Counted from the first letter of the stretch, positions 31,986-45,128 are shown. The stretch is DNA of 64,000 nt from Lindgomyces ingoldianus (GCF_010093535.1 NW_022985198.1:696100-760099); one strand, 5' to 3'. Numbers and translations are program-made. The notes: generated by a model from the sequence alone, not told the origin.

Positions 31986-34259
31986 GTGTTTTTCAATTGA
32001 AGTGATGTGATATGATAGATTAAGTTGAAGTTAGGATATTGTGAGCAGAGTTTGCAAACATACTACTTAGTACATTTCAGTCAAAACCAAACCACTGTTG
32101 AAACATATGTATAAATGGGTGAACAACCACTACGCTGCACTGAAAAGTGCCAAGGGACCCACTGATTTGTGATGTTGTTGGAGTTCATTGATGTTTCCAG
32201 CACAACCGCTCAACAGCCACCAATTAATATGTTGAGATTGTAGACCATTGATCGTCCCAAGTGACAAACTAAGACTGTTTCCAAACCGAACGCTCAACAG
32301 CTAGCCATCAACTTGTTGAGATTATATGTTGAATACCTAAAGTATAGTAAAGTGTGAAGTTTGCTGTGTGATGTCGAGACTCGAGATTGAAGATGGAGTA
32401 GAGTGAGATTACTTCTGATGTATGACCTGGACATAACTTAATGGCGGAAAGAAGAAAGAACAGATAGTTGCATACTGGTGACAGTGGAGTCAATGATGAT
32501 GTTGTCATATGATATGGTGATGTCGACAGTGATTTAAGTTCAACAGTATATGGAGTGATGGTGATGTTTTATCGATATTGATTCCAGTTTTTGTGATATA
32601 AAGATGACGAAATAATGCATCGACATGTTGATTTGATGTCAATTGAAGAGAAAAAGAAGTGGATTGGTAGGCGTGTCGAAAGTCATGAAAAAGTCAAGTT
32701 GATTGATCTCGAGCCCAATTCAGCTACAAACTATGAAAATGGGAGAGATTGTTCTCGAGATAGAGCAGTACCTCTCATATACCTGGGGGATCATCCCCCC
32801 TAATAGCGTCATCCGTTCCCTGGTCAGTAATAGTTAATTAGGCAGAACCCTTCTGGAAGATTCTGTGGGCAAGTTTCTGCACGCGGCAAAGATTCCCCAA
32901 GCTTCCATTGGTATCATGCGGAAAATAAAACAGGAGGCTAGGCTAAGGAGGGCACATGGATAGGCAAAACGTGACGGTTTCGTCTGAAATTATATGAGAC
33001 GGTACATGTGCGGAAATACCCTGACGCTAGGTTAGCTCTTGAGAGGTCTTACTTTCTAGAATGTCACTATTAACCAAAGTTTGAGCACGTCGCTGGAGAG
33101 ACCGGGCCCGCTGAATCAACCCGAAACCTGCCACTTTCTACCACTCAATCGGCTCCACCAGTTTCTATGGTGTCTCTCTACCTTCTGATCCACAAGGTAG
33201 CTGTTTACAAGATTTTTCTATCAGATGACTATCGACAGCAAAGGAAACTTTTTCCGAATTTCCAGGGTGAAAGAGATTAGCACGTGACGCGATGCTAGAG
33301 GGACCTCAAGACCTGTAAGGTGCTGGGATGCAGAAGGATTCTGAGGGCCTATTTTCGAGCGAAACAAGTATTCTTCTCGAGCTGTGGCCTAGTTAGATTT
33401 TTTGGCGCAAAAGAAGCGGTTCGGGAAGAACATAATCCGTAGTGCGAAGGATCGCTCATGCCGGTTTGACCGCTTCAGAGCAATTCATAAATTTGGAATT
33501 GCTTTCGACAAATGACGTAGAAGGAATAGAAAATTTTCCACCAGCAAAAAATCCAAAACTACTCTGCCTGACTAACACGGGATGCACGAAGTGGGACATA
33601 AAGATGTTATCCCCATGCAATAACGAAGAAAGCTTGGCGCGGTAGATATTCACTCGAAATTGACGAAGAGCGATGAGGTCTATTTCCTAATCTCAAAATT
33701 ATGGTTGCCAAAGATCATAGGCTCTAGCAATTAGCTATCTAACGTGTGGTGAGACAAGGAATGAGTTCCGCCCTATAGGATACAGTAGCTGTACATCACA
33801 AATCCGCAAATGGCGGGAGAGCAGATAAACTAAGAAGTGACCAACATCCCAGGAGTGCATGTATGCTGTTTATCGGCCGTATGAGATAGATATTGTTGAT
33901 ACTCAACTGCGTTAATGTTGCTAGCAACGAGATGAGGTTGAGATACGGGCTAACTTCTTCAGGGAGCGCGTGATCCTTCCTCTTCCACGGGATATTAAGA
34001 ACACGGCCCATAAGTTCGATCCCTATCTTCAATGGGACCTTTATTTACATTCCACATCCTTTCCATACCATCCAAATGCAATTGCTCCATGGCGTAGCTA
34101 CCACTCACGTGTATCGGCTTATATAATAAATGTCTAAGTGGTTGCCTGATCGGATCCTAACCGCTCGCACTTTCATCAATATCCCTATTCTACGGGCTAC
34201 TCAAGCATCAACCATTGACAAATACGAGTTGAAATAACAAAATAGTTCACCGCTTTACC
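31986..34259. other. AT-rich gene-poor stretch
   Basis: No supportable gene is seen in 2.3 kb. It contains the imperfect direct repeat listed at 32194-32323. Otherwise frames are short and unconvincing. The last ~150 bp before 34260 are the presumed promoter of the GGCT-like gene. Confidence 0.35.
32194..32323 (+). repeat. imperfect direct repeat, two ~47-bp units
   Basis: Unit 1 (32194-32240) and unit 2 (32278-32323) share TTTCCA, CGCTCAACAGC and TGTTGAGATT in the same order, with a period of about 84 bp. Each unit also carries CTCAACAG..TGTTGAG, which can pair as a small hairpin. Confidence 0.5.
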
Positions 34260-35210
34260 ATGGAGGAGCTAAATGAGTGGGAATCTATCGACCACGATGC
34301 CGTTAGCGGACTAAAGACAGGGACGAACGATGTGATCTCGGCTCAATCCTCGAAGGATCCGCAAGAAGAGAAACCTCCAGCACCCACCAAATTCTCGAAG
34401 AAATCGGAGTCTGTGCAAAACGACGTGCAATGGCATTTCAACAAGGAGAAAACTCGTGAAAATATAGAGAGGAGCCGAGAAGTTTACTTTGCCCAAAAAT
34501 TCTCTAGCCTCGATCTTGGACCCTCTAATGCTGCTATCACGCCAACTTCAAACCAACCGAGTTCAAATTGCCTGCCATCCGACTCTGATCGAATCATCAA
34601 AAGCATCGGATACTCAAGTAACCCCTCCTCGCTTCCCCACTCGCTACGAATGGCCATTAGCAACCGCTTCACCCACGACCAGCTAAGCAAGTTCAAAGAA
34701 GAGGCCGAGCTCAACTTCTCGCACCCTCTCCCCTACTTCTTCTCTGGCTCCTTCATGTTCCCTGCATGTCTGCGCGCCGTCACGAACGGCACAACGCTGG
34801 CCTCCGTCGCATCTTGCATGACTCCCGCCGTGTTGCGAGGGTACAATCGATATGCTGTGAATGGGCAACCATGGCCTGCTATGCTTCCTTCAACTAATGT
34901 CGAGGACTCTGTTTGGGGCTTGCTGGTCTTCGGAATGCTGGAGAGTCAGCGTAAAGCGATCCATCGTTTCGAGAACAACATGTTTGATCTTCGCAGGACG
35001 AAGGTGGAGGTGGAGCTAGAAGGAGGTGGGAAAGTAATAATTGATGCGGGTGTGTATGTGTGGAACCAGTCACCAGACAGACTGATTCAGAAGGAAGATA
35101 GGGAGTGGAAAGTGGAAGATTTGATGGGTAGTGCATGGTTCAATAGTATCGTCAAGAGGGCAGAAGATGAAGAGAAACTATTAGAGGGTGGAAGCTCTGT
35201 TGGCTTTTGA
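34260..35210 (+). CDS. gamma-glutamylcyclotransferase / AIG2-like protein
   Basis: 316 aa in one exon. Residues 1-155 are hydrophilic and variable. From about 158 the GGCT/AIG2-like beta-barrel begins with YFFSGSFMFPACLRAV, the position of the family's YG(T/S)LxxP substrate loop. It continues with TPAVLRGYNRYAV, a PAMLPS loop, VWGLLVFGM and an acidic residue in HRFENNMF, which fits the catalytic Glu position. An AGVYVWNQ strand closes the fold. Family members cyclise gamma-glutamyl amines, for example in glutathione turnover, or are uncharacterised AIG2-like proteins; which applies here cannot be told. The glycine-tyrosine loop is altered (SGSF instead of YGTL), so activity is uncertain. Confidence 0.75.
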   Translation: MEELNEWESIDHDAVSGLKTGTNDVISAQSSKDPQEEKPPAPTKFSKKSESVQNDVQWHFNKEKTRENIERSREVYFAQKFSSLDLGPSNAAITPTSNQPSSNCLPSDSDRIIKSIGYSSNPSSLPHSLRMAISNRFTHDQLSKFKEEAELNFSHPLPYFFSGSFMFPACLRAVTNGTTLASVASCMTPAVLRGYNRYAVNGQPWPAMLPSTNVEDSVWGLLVFGMLESQRKAIHRFENNMFDLRRTKVEVELEGGGKVIIDAGVYVWNQSPDRLIQKEDREWKVEDLMGSAWFNSIVKRAEDEEKLLEGGSSVGF

Positions 35211-35501
35211 GCGATTCAATGTCATTATGAAAAGAGATCGCTACTGATGGGATGCAGGTGAAAGGAGAAAGTTAAAAGACTGTCCGGAACAAAAGTTGCG
35301 CATTGCAGAAATTGTACATGGTGTCTTTGCGCATTTACATCAATGCATTCTACTTTCGCATATCATGAGGACGAGAGGGAACACGGGCATGAAAGTCTAA
35401 AGCAGGCAGGTTTGGGCCAACTCTAGTCTTAAAAAGCCCCACTTAGCAGCCCTCCCTACAAGTATTCATTGTTCAACGCGCCGCGTCTACGCTCTAAAGA
35501 T

Positions 35502-38500
35502 CTACGCTCCAACAGTAACAGGTGTATTCGTCTCCACCCCATCCTTCGTCAGCCAAGGAGCCTCCAAATAAAACACCTCAAAAGTCTCAGCCCTGCCTAT
35601 CAGATACGTCGGCTTCTTCCCGCTCAAACTAGACCCAGCACTCCCAGGCACTTCCACTCCCCACCAGCCCATCACATCTCCCCACGCATCGGCTACTAAC
35701 TGCGTAGCCTCCTCATCCACAGCCTGCCACACACCTTCCACCTCATCGAAGCTTGGTCCCACATCCAGAAATCCCCCATCTACGAGACTCTTATCCTCGA
35801 CCCAAATGTCTGGCTTCTTGGCGTCAGGAAGATCTGTAGTCTGCGACGGAGGCGTAGGTTTTAACTTCGGTCGTTCGTCTATGCCCGTAGCGGGGCCGAG
35901 AAGCGCGTTTTTGCGAACTGGCTTGTCTAAGGGGTCACCATCGTCTTGGAAGACACCTTCCTGCATTGCGGCGAGGGCGTTAAATTCGGGGAAGGACCAT
36001 GAGGGCAGCTTGGGGTCTGGCGAGCGGAAAGTGAAACCGACCAAGTGGTCTACTGTCGCGTCTGAGGCATTTTCACTGTTGAGGAGGGTCGCGATAGAGT
36101 TCCCTGCGTGCGTTGGGTCTTCATTTTTGTCATCTACAAATTTGTTAGTGACGCTAGAAATAGGAGACGGTGAGCGCTTACACTTGGCCCATAGAGCCTT
36201 GGGGAGAGATCTAATTAGTGGCATGACAAGCCATGGATTCGAGTCATCCACTTTGGGATCAATTGCCGGGCCAGGTGGCACAACTTTAACGCTTAAATGC
36301 GATTTATACGGTTCCTTCAACTGCATCGGCCGCCCATAAATCGCCCCTGTAGCCGGAACGGAGGGTTTCAGGTCCTGCGATTTGTTCTGCACATAGCTAT
36401 CCCCATAATCCATGTCCTCGATCGGGAACTTAGTCTCGACGCGGAATTGCAAAGACCCCGCTCTCACGAACCATTTTTCACCTGTGTCTCTGTTTGTTTT
36501 GCTCGACTTCTCATCTGCAGAGCCTTTCTCAATTGCGATTACGCACATAGCCGTCTTATTTGGATCGCTTCCTGGCCCAGGTTGCTTGATAAGAGGGAGG
36601 AACTTATCCCAGCTCAAAGGATCGGGCACGTTGTTCTGGTCTCCGAAGTAGACGTCAAAGCCCATGACCCAGAAATGAACATGCGCAACACCTCCGAATG
36701 GCGGCCCTTGGAGGTGAAGTGAAGCGCCGAGCTCAGCATGAATATGGATATGAACAATCCAGAAGTCAATGTTGCAGCCCACAGAGACATTGATGCCAAT
36801 GTCTGCGACGAAGAAGAAAGGCTTGAAGTTGATGAGGAACGACGCCCATGCTTCAAAGGATGCATAGATTGGTCCGGCACTGAATGTAGCGAGCAAGCGT
36901 CCACCACCCATGCAAGCCTTTGGGCAGATGGCAAAATATGATTCGCCTCGGACGGTGAGAACGTCGCTAAGATTCCAACTAATGCCGACACGAGGAACAT
37001 CTGGGTAGTACTTGGGCTTCTTGAACGCTGGGTGGTATCCGCCCACAGTGAAGACCCAGTCTCCAGCATTCTCGTTCCTACCAAACCAGTAGCAAAGCGC
37101 AAAGCCTCCGGTCAGATGGCAGTCAGGCGCGAGAACATATGAGTTGGGCGTAAGTTGCGCTGCAACGAGTAAAGATCCTCCCGTGATGTCTAGACTCGCT
37201 ACGATTCCGAGTTCGACGTAGATGAATGCCTCTGGTGGCTTAGTCTTCCCAGTCGAGGGTGGCATACTTGCACTTGCGATGCCCACAAGCGCAATCTTGA
37301 CATCGTCTGCGGATATTGCAAGAATAGCAGCGGCATCTACCGTCAAGACTTGGAAAGCATCGACTTTCATGCCGATGGCAAAAAACAATGCCGTCTCCTT
37401 GGCAGTTGTCCAATTAACAAAACTGGAGCGTTCTTCTTTGCGACTTGAGAGTAGTTTCATGGGATCATCGGAGGACTCTGGACCATGGACGAGTGGGAAG
37501 TCCATGATTTCCCCTGCAGTAGGCAACCGAAGATCGTAGTTGTATCCAAAGCCGGCAGACACCCCAGAGATCTCGGCAAACTCAAGGGTGAAGAGAGGTC
37601 CATCCAAACGAGCAAAGACGAAGACAGATTTGAAGTCTTTCGGAAGTTTGTTATGCTGATAACTGCCTACGGCGAGCCTAGAGTATACTATTTTAGTATT
37701 TAAAGAGAGTAGGGGATGAGATAGACTTACAATGTGTAAGGAAGAATGCTGACGGCCAAGCCACCACGATATGCTTCATACTCCGGTACATCAATATGGA
37801 AGAAGCATCCCGCGATCATGACTGGTGGTGCGTTGAAATAGACCCCTATACCTGTGAGCTTAATATCGAACAGCTCAATTACCTCCTTTTTTGCTAGATC
37901 CGCAAAGCTAATTCCAGGGATATTCAAAGGTATCCCTATCCCGAATCCCTCCAATGTTAGCTCAATCGGTCCAAGCAAGACCTTCGCATCAATAAGGAGG
38001 TACAGCCTCTTGTCTTTGACCTGGATTCCAAAATTGTTGATGGTGATTGGGATGCCAGGAAAGCTCTTTTTGCTTTGTCCCATGGTAGCTCCAGAATCTT
38101 CCGCGGTAGCTTGTGGGCTTGGTGCAAGTGGACCTGCGGCAGGACGAACGACGGGACCTCCAGTTACTCGCTTACTAACGATCTTATTTTGTGGCGTCGT
38201 AGAGGGTGTGGAGCTTCCAAATTTGTGGTCGACGACGACTTTCCCATTGGTGACTACGATGAAGTGATGCCCATGCAGAAGAACATAGTTCGGTGGCGCA
38301 GAGGAGCCTGTAGCAGGAGGTGTGCTTGATGCATTAGCAGAGGGTAGATTCGACTTTGTATCGCGGAATCGGATAGCGTTGCGATCTTGGAGTGTCTTAT
38401 AAAATTCAGCGATAGCGAGATTCAGGCACTTCATCAAAACTCACAGCATTGATCGCGTCAATCTCTTGAAGCGTGAAACCAGCCGAAGGGGACTTATTCG

Positions 38501-41500
38501 CGGGATTGATCCCTTCTGAGTCCTGCACGTACACGTAGGAAATTGAGTCCACTGGCTGTCCGATTGATCCGACAATGGGAATGTTAGGCAGCGTCGGCAG
38601 GTGGTCCAGTCTAACGCGAATTAAGCGCTTTGGTGAAGGCCTTGTCGCTGGCATCTGGTTCTGTGCATTCGGCTTTGGCTTCGGCTTGTACTGTGCAAAG
38701 AGGAATGTGAATGCTCCAACCGCAGAATCGATCTCAACCTGGAACCACATGATAACAGCATCGGACGTTGAGGTCATGTAGAATTGGCTGTAGAAGAATG
38801 TTAGCATTTTGTGGTACAACTTCCGAGTAGCCTTACATTGGAGCAGAATCGAAGTCCGTCGCGTCTTGGTTGATTGCGGGAATGGAAATAGACTTGATGA
38901 ACTCAATCTCATCAAGGACGTCAGCGATGCTGGTGTCAAATTCTCTGACAATATGGGCTATGGTGATCTTGTCCTTATCACTAATAAATCCAAGCTGGCC
39001 CTGGAAGGACCACGACTCGGCCGAATTGTACCAGTACCCAACATCGATCTCGAACGTGCTGATTCTAAGCGCGCCTGTTAGAGAAATATTGGGAGCCTTA
39101 TCCATGCCGTAGGTGAAAGCGAACTGTATTCGTGGAATGGAGAACTCTTCCAGGATGTCCATAACGGAATCAGACACATCTGAATCAAACAAGCTATATA
39201 GTGCGGCAAATTGGAGGTTGTCTGCTTCGGCCTTAATCACCCATAGCCCATCAAGCACGTCGACAGAGGCAGAGATCTGTGCAGCAAACGAGTTGGGATT
39301 GGTGGGGTCGAAATTTCGAGGCAGCAGATAGAAAACGGTTGAAATGTTGATTTCGTATGACATCCGCTTGGGATCCGTGGTTGCAATCCGTGTAGCCGTC
39401 ATACTTAGTGTGTCAATGTCGAGCGCAGGCTCACCTCCACTTGGATCATCTTTTGTGCACAAAGTGGCGTGGAAGATGAGGTTCATTTGCTGCTGTGCGT
39501 CCATCCAGCTCTCAAACTCGGCTTCGACGATTCTAAAGTCGACTGCAGGCGGAAGGCGGACATTTTGCATAGAATCTGGAAGGAAATTGGTGAGCTTTGG
39601 TCCCTCGGGTGACATAAGGCTCGTATTGGCTGGATTGATATCCATATAAGGCTCAAGCCACGGCAGCATTTTTGGTTCGATTTCATCCCTCAGGTCCGTC
39701 CATAGGAATGCCCGCAACCTGAAGCTTGGCCAAGTCGCTTCTACAAAGAACGCCGCACCAAAACAATCGACTTCCAGTGTGAATGTTACCGAGGCGCCCT
39801 TGATTGAGAAGTGTCCCTCGGGGGTCACACTCCCCAAATTGACCGCCACCTGTAGAACGTAGATATTCTCAGACCCAGGGAGAAGATCACTTATATCACC
39901 GTCAAGGTCAAAAGATTTTGCAAGCCACTCCAGAGCAGCGCTGATCGGTTTCCCTTTTTCAGTCACGGTGTCAAACCTGATGATAAGCCTGGTTGAGCCA
40001 TCTGAATCATATTCAAGGATGAGCCGTAATGAAAGGGAGTTTATTGTTACGGTGGCTTGGATGCAGACAAATGAAGAGATGCTTGATGAGGTCGAATCAA
40101 GCACTATTTGGCCTTGCGCATTTGGCATCTCCCTACGTTCAGTCTTGGACTGCTTTCGGCATATCACGCAAGCATCGCTAAGAGAGATGCTACCTAGGAA
40201 GTCGAGTCGGGTTTGTAGTTTGGCCTTAAAGTCATCTAGGTTGTCTTTCGGCACGTTGAACTGAAGTCGAAGCCATGTTGGGTAATGGCTATCCGCTTGA
40301 AAGAAGAGGCCATTGCGATTTGACTTTCCGCTTGCATCCAGGACAAATTTTAAACCAGAGTCAAAGCCAGGAAGTTCAAACACATCAGCGGCATCCTGCA
40401 TCCAATGGGGCCCAAAGAGTCGGAGAATATCACCTAAAGTGAAATCTGCCGATTGTGTGACGGAAGAAAGTCCAAGCACAAGCAAGTTGTATGGAGGATA
40501 GAATGCGTCAGAGAACTCCCGGTGTTGCTTCGTTCCACCCACCATAGCGTCGTAAGTGGCGGAAGTGGAAAAGCTCAGAGTTTTGTTCCCACTGGTAATA
40601 GTTGAGCCAATTTCGGTAACCTGCGCTACTTTGTTTACAACTAAACCTTTCATGGTGACGCTGTTGATATTCAATAAGGTGGATGTGACCCCTTGAGCCC
40701 AGTGTGCGTCCAGCGACAGGACCGTGTTGTTCGAATTGAGGAGGGTATCCGTCACCCAAAAGCCGGGATCAAGAGCACTGAGGAAGTTGTTTAGGGGATT
40801 ACCGACATCCAATACCACCTCATTAGGGTTTCCTGCAGTGACGTGCGAGTATATTGTGCTGTACACGTAGAACCTAGATGGAGATGCAGCCTCGGGGATT
40901 GAAGGTATAGGTACAATCAATGTCTGAGCGTTTGCCGCCGGGATGTTGGCATTGCGAACGAGAACGCGCTTCCCCTTGGGCGGTTCAACTACCATAGCAT
41001 CTGGGGAAGGTGCAAGGGGGAAAGGAGATTCATCTGCCTCTGGATCTTCTGGGACTTCTGCAATCCTAGCCCATACAGCAATCCGAGGAGGGATTAAGAC
41101 ACTCTTTGTGGTTGTACCGGTCGCCGGAACTACCGCCGAAGATGACGCAGCCAGAACCACAGCCATTTTGTCCGAGTCCGCGGGTGGTGCCTTTGGCGGC
41201 GGTGGCGGCGACACTGTGACGGTGAGCTGGTTAGGCACAGGAATGGCGAAGTAGTTGTTATCCTGGATCCAAGCTAAATGCCGTGGCTTGCTTTGCTCAC
41301 CAATCCCGAGAATAAGCTTCCATGCCTTGAACTTTTCTTTCGCGGGGTTGGGGGATATATATTCCCAGCGTTGACGTATGATACCACCCATTGCTTTCCT
41401 TCTTGTGTCCGATTCCGTTTTCATGGCTGTCTTCCACGTCCCCTTTTGCTCTTCTTTCAATCCTTTCTCTTTTAACGTAGCTGCGCGATCTTTGTTGAAC

Positions 41501-43925
41501 CGCTTGCGGAAGTCAGTGTATATGTTACTTGTAAGTCCAGAAAGTGCATAGAGCGCTTTCAAATTTTCTTGGAATTCGAAGTCCTCGCCATGGTCTATAT
41601 AAAATGTGTCAAGGTCGTACGTAGTCTTCATTGGCTTTGAGAACCAATCTGCGGTTTAAATTAGCCGGTGGATCGGTAGAAAAGACAAAATCGGGCTAAT
41701 GATACCATACCAGGATAATTAGTCAAAAGCAATGGAGGGTATCGGTTTGGGATCTTATATGTACCAGCCTTTCCACCTTGTTTTACCTTCTCTTTTTCTA
41801 TATCTGATGTGCGGAGCGCCGCAATTGCAGCATGAATGAATGCGAGAACCTCGGCATCTGGAATTGATATGTTATAAAGTGCTTGCTATGGCAAGGGATC
41901 TGATGGAGGGCGGCTAGCATCCTCTCAATGAGCATTCCAATTTCTGTCGAGCCGGTTAAGTGCCCCTTTTCATTGTGATCATGCCATTTGATCCACGGCA
42001 ACATGCTAAGGTGTTCAAGATGGCAACCCAATACTCTCCAACTATCCAAGTGATACGAAAACATGTTCAGAACTTACGAGGATGGAAGTACTCCCCCTTC
42101 TCTCCAATCGAACATAGCATAAACTGAGGGGCCATTTGCTCAAGCAAGTGAACCTCCGTCGACTCTTTGCCTCCATGACTGAATGGTATTAATAGAATTT
42201 GTGTATGGACACGGTAGGTAACTCACTGGCTTAGCTTGATCGCTGTGCTGAGGCAAGGCCAATCCTCGCCATTGAGTTGGTTTTTCATCCATGTCACCAA
42301 GGCGCCTAGGTCGTATTAGTGCCGAACGTCGGTTGATCTCACAGGCTGTACCTTCGACATCCCAAAGTGCATCACCACCCAAGAAGTGCAAGATTTTGAA
42401 GCTGTCTTTTGGCGTTTTGTTCCCCGTTGGGGCAAGAATCAGACAAACAATCGAAGCAGAGTTTTTCGCCTTGGAGTCCTTTGCACCCCGAGGGTCATAC
42501 CGTTGCCCTTTTTTGAGGGTTGAATCGACAACCTTCAGTCGTGGCCTGAATGTGAGCTTTGTATCTCCTGAAGCCGTGTTTATTGGAGTTACCACACGCT
42601 TTACCGATAACAGAGTAGGGGCACCTGCCAACGGCGTGTCTCCTATAACATACTGGTCACCCGCGACAACAAACATTCCTGGCCCATCATCGACATCCAT
42701 CCCCCAGCCTTTGGGTCCAATTAAGTCTGCCGGATTTTGCAGCATTTTGGCTTTGGATTTGTCGGCGAAGTTGCCTTTCCGGAAGAGCTCTGCACCGAGG
42801 TACCTGATAGTGAAGGTTCAGCATTATATCCCCTCTTTAAAGTGCTAGGAGGCAATCAAAACGTACTGTTCCGCAGAATCATACAACTTTGCTACGAAGT
42901 TGAAACGCCACACCTTTTCTCGTTGCTTCGTGAAGCCAGGCTTGCCTTTATTGTTAATATAAGGCCATTCAAAGCCAAGATTATGAGTCAGCGGAACCCG
43001 TATTGCCACGGTATTAGGTTCGCTCTCCTTATAGGAATTGTCAACGTTGACTCGCAGCGTGGTTTTGAGGAGTGTGTAATCATTTTCTAAGGGTCCTAGG
43101 TCGACAGCCATATCATCTTCATCGGCTGGAGTTTTCTTTCGTCTCTTCACCTTCGGTTTGGAATCATCATCATCATCATCAGCGTTTTCCCTTTGATGAG
43201 GCCCTATGAGTCCGAGCTTTTGCTTGGTAGTCATGTATGGTACGTAGAACCTAGTCAAGACATCTCCAGGGCCGACCTTAAATGCAGGAGGAGTGTTCTG
43301 GAGGACTGGCACCGTAGGGAACGTACTAGTATACCTCAGATAGCGACATGGAATCGCGAGATTTGGTGATAGAGGGTAAATTAGGTCGCAGGCTTCCCTT
43401 TCGACAATGTTGAGGCTATCGCTGACTTTCTTCACTTTGGCACTATTTGCCGCAAATAGCGTATCCACCGTCGCATCTGTGAAAGCCACGTCAAGCTTCT
43501 TCAAGATTGTTTTCTTGAATAGAGTGTATGAATCACTCGTCAGCTTTTTATAAGTAGCGTCATTCCGAAGTTTCGTCGACAAGTCGTCGACCAGGAGATT
43601 GACGACTCCCTCCCAGTGATCCACATCCCTACCGTTTATCAGTGCCATTAAGAAATTAGGAAGCCCTTCAAACATACCAATGTGTGATGACTATACTATC
43701 AAACTTCAGGTTCAAGTCCCCGGCAGGCAAAGTGTAGTCTTTCTCAATTTTTGCGATCACGTCTTTGATCGTCTTGATCTTTTCATTTGCACCTTTACCC
43801 CCGTCGATCAAAACGCAGCCCAGGATGGTTGGTTTTGGAGTCGTTCCTTCATTGACAAGCAAGTGGATCGCGGAATCGCCAGCGTTGATGTTGATATGCC
43901 AACTATGGACTTTCTTGGACGACAT
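35502..43925 (-). CDS. giant metallo-beta-lactamase-fold / DUF6603 fusion protein
   Basis: Eleven exons: 43925-43678, 43628-42867, 42803-42352, 42305-42227, 42178-42078, 41857-41711, 41648-38837, 38787-38445, 38395-37731, 37677-36182 and 36133-35502. All joins keep frame, giving 2,578 aa. Residues ~1-600 are an MBL-fold hydrolase of ComEC/Rec2 type: THWDVDHWEG (H82, D84, D86, H87), GGDALWDVEG (D481), KLSHHGG (H514/H515) and FHPHAEV (H546). The HxDxDH form is typical of that subfamily. An insertion near ~225-250 carries poly-Asp and a KPKVKRRKK nuclear-localisation-like run. Residues ~600-1650 are large and beta-rich with a Pro-rich linker; ~1660-2220 resembles DUF6603 (VGGYHPAFKKPKYYPDVPR at ~2081, HFWVMGFDVYFG at ~2204). 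The enzyme substrate is unknown; a nuclease or phosphodiesterase is inferred from the subfamily. Most introns are 46-63 bp; one is 220 bp. Confidence 0.82.
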
Positions 43926-44282
43926 CTTGGTGAACCCGTTGGCTTAGACTGGCTGCCTTGGGACGTGCAGAAGTCTTGATCAATACTCGTGGGTGGTGCT
44001 CATGCCTCTTAGAGCTGGAAAATGGAGCAAGTGTCTCCCACGGATAGCAATCATTTGATTGCGAACCGATTCAATCGTGAGTCCCGCAAGGGTTTGTTCA
44101 GGTCCTCCTTCCACCATCCAGCTTGGCAGCCCCTCCATCGCATTCAACCCTCGCTCTCCACAGAATTCAGGGAAACTCTACACGGCCGGTTCCTCATCGT
44201 TGCATACGCCACAGCTGAAACGAAACGCCTTTTTTCAATAAATCCGCTGCAGAACCATGGATGAAAAGCAATAAAGCACATC
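43926..44282. promoter_or_regulatory. short divergent upstream region
   Basis: 357 bp separate the start codon of the MBL-DUF6603 gene from that of the small plus-strand gene at 44283. Promoters for both should lie here. No specific motif was identified. Confidence 0.35.
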
Positions 44283-44705
44283 ATGAATCGGGGGTGGTAC
44301 GATCAGCTCATGAAGAAAGGTAATGTGAGTGCAGGAAGGAAGTCAAATTAAAATGACCCAAGCTCCACGCTAACTTAGTTCTGATCAATAGGGACAGGGA
44401 TAAACCTCACTCGCATGATTGCACAGCTGAAAACAGACTGGACAAATCGTGTTTTCTCGGTTTGGGATCTTTTTCAGCAGCGCCACGAAAGAGCGCTGCG
44501 GAGAAGCTACATGGAACGTGCATGCAGACAGGAGCTTGCCGTGTGGCTGTCTGGTCTGGACCGAGAAGTTCGAGCTGAGCTATTCAAACATCCTGTGCCC
44601 TTTGATTCCATAAACACCACCTGGTATTGTTTTGACCTACTAGCTTGCGAAGACTGGCTTGCATTCTGCTGGCTCCGCGTGACCTCTGTAGTGTACTCGG
44701 TGTAG
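44283..44705 (+). CDS. small uncharacterised protein, 116 aa
   Basis: Exon 1 is 44283-44319 and exon 2 is 44392-44705. The 72-bp intron has a GTAATG donor, a GCTAAC branch site and an AATAG acceptor, and joins frames to give 116 aa. The peptide is rich in Arg, Trp and Leu with helical stretches (FQQRHERALRRSYMERACR) and no signal peptide. The consistent splice signals and protein-like composition argue that it is a gene. The family is not recognised. It is divergent from the MBL-DUF6603 gene and lies between the giant genes, so it may or may not belong with them. Confidence 0.45.
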
Positions 44706-45128
44706 CTTCAGCTTGACAGACACCGTCTTTTTTTGTTCATTGCGGGTGGGCTCGAGGCTCCCATCTCCTTTCTCTAGTTATCGTCGGAGCTGTTTTCGAA
44801 AGCATAGCTTGAAACCTACAACTGCACGTTGGAACGCCTGCATATTTGTGTGCACGGGGCCGCTATCTCCATATCGCTCTTATTCCTCGGTACCATTCCT
44901 CGATACCATTCCTCCGCCTCAAAGACGATAGCGACCTTCGAAGCACTAAATTCCAAATCTCAGAAGTGCACCCTGAGACCTCCTAAGCGGCAACTACACA
45001 ACACACCTTCTCGCAACCTAAAACGGCTTCGCAACAGTCCTAGGATACCTTTCGTTTCTCCTTATAATAAAAACACCCTCAACATTCCAACTCTCCAATT
45101 TTCAAATTACCACTCAGCGCTCACAACA

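Noticed and set aside
42291..42848. 185-codon plus-strand frame
   Set aside because: Antisense to the MBL exons, whose metal-binding motifs and splice joins are convincing.
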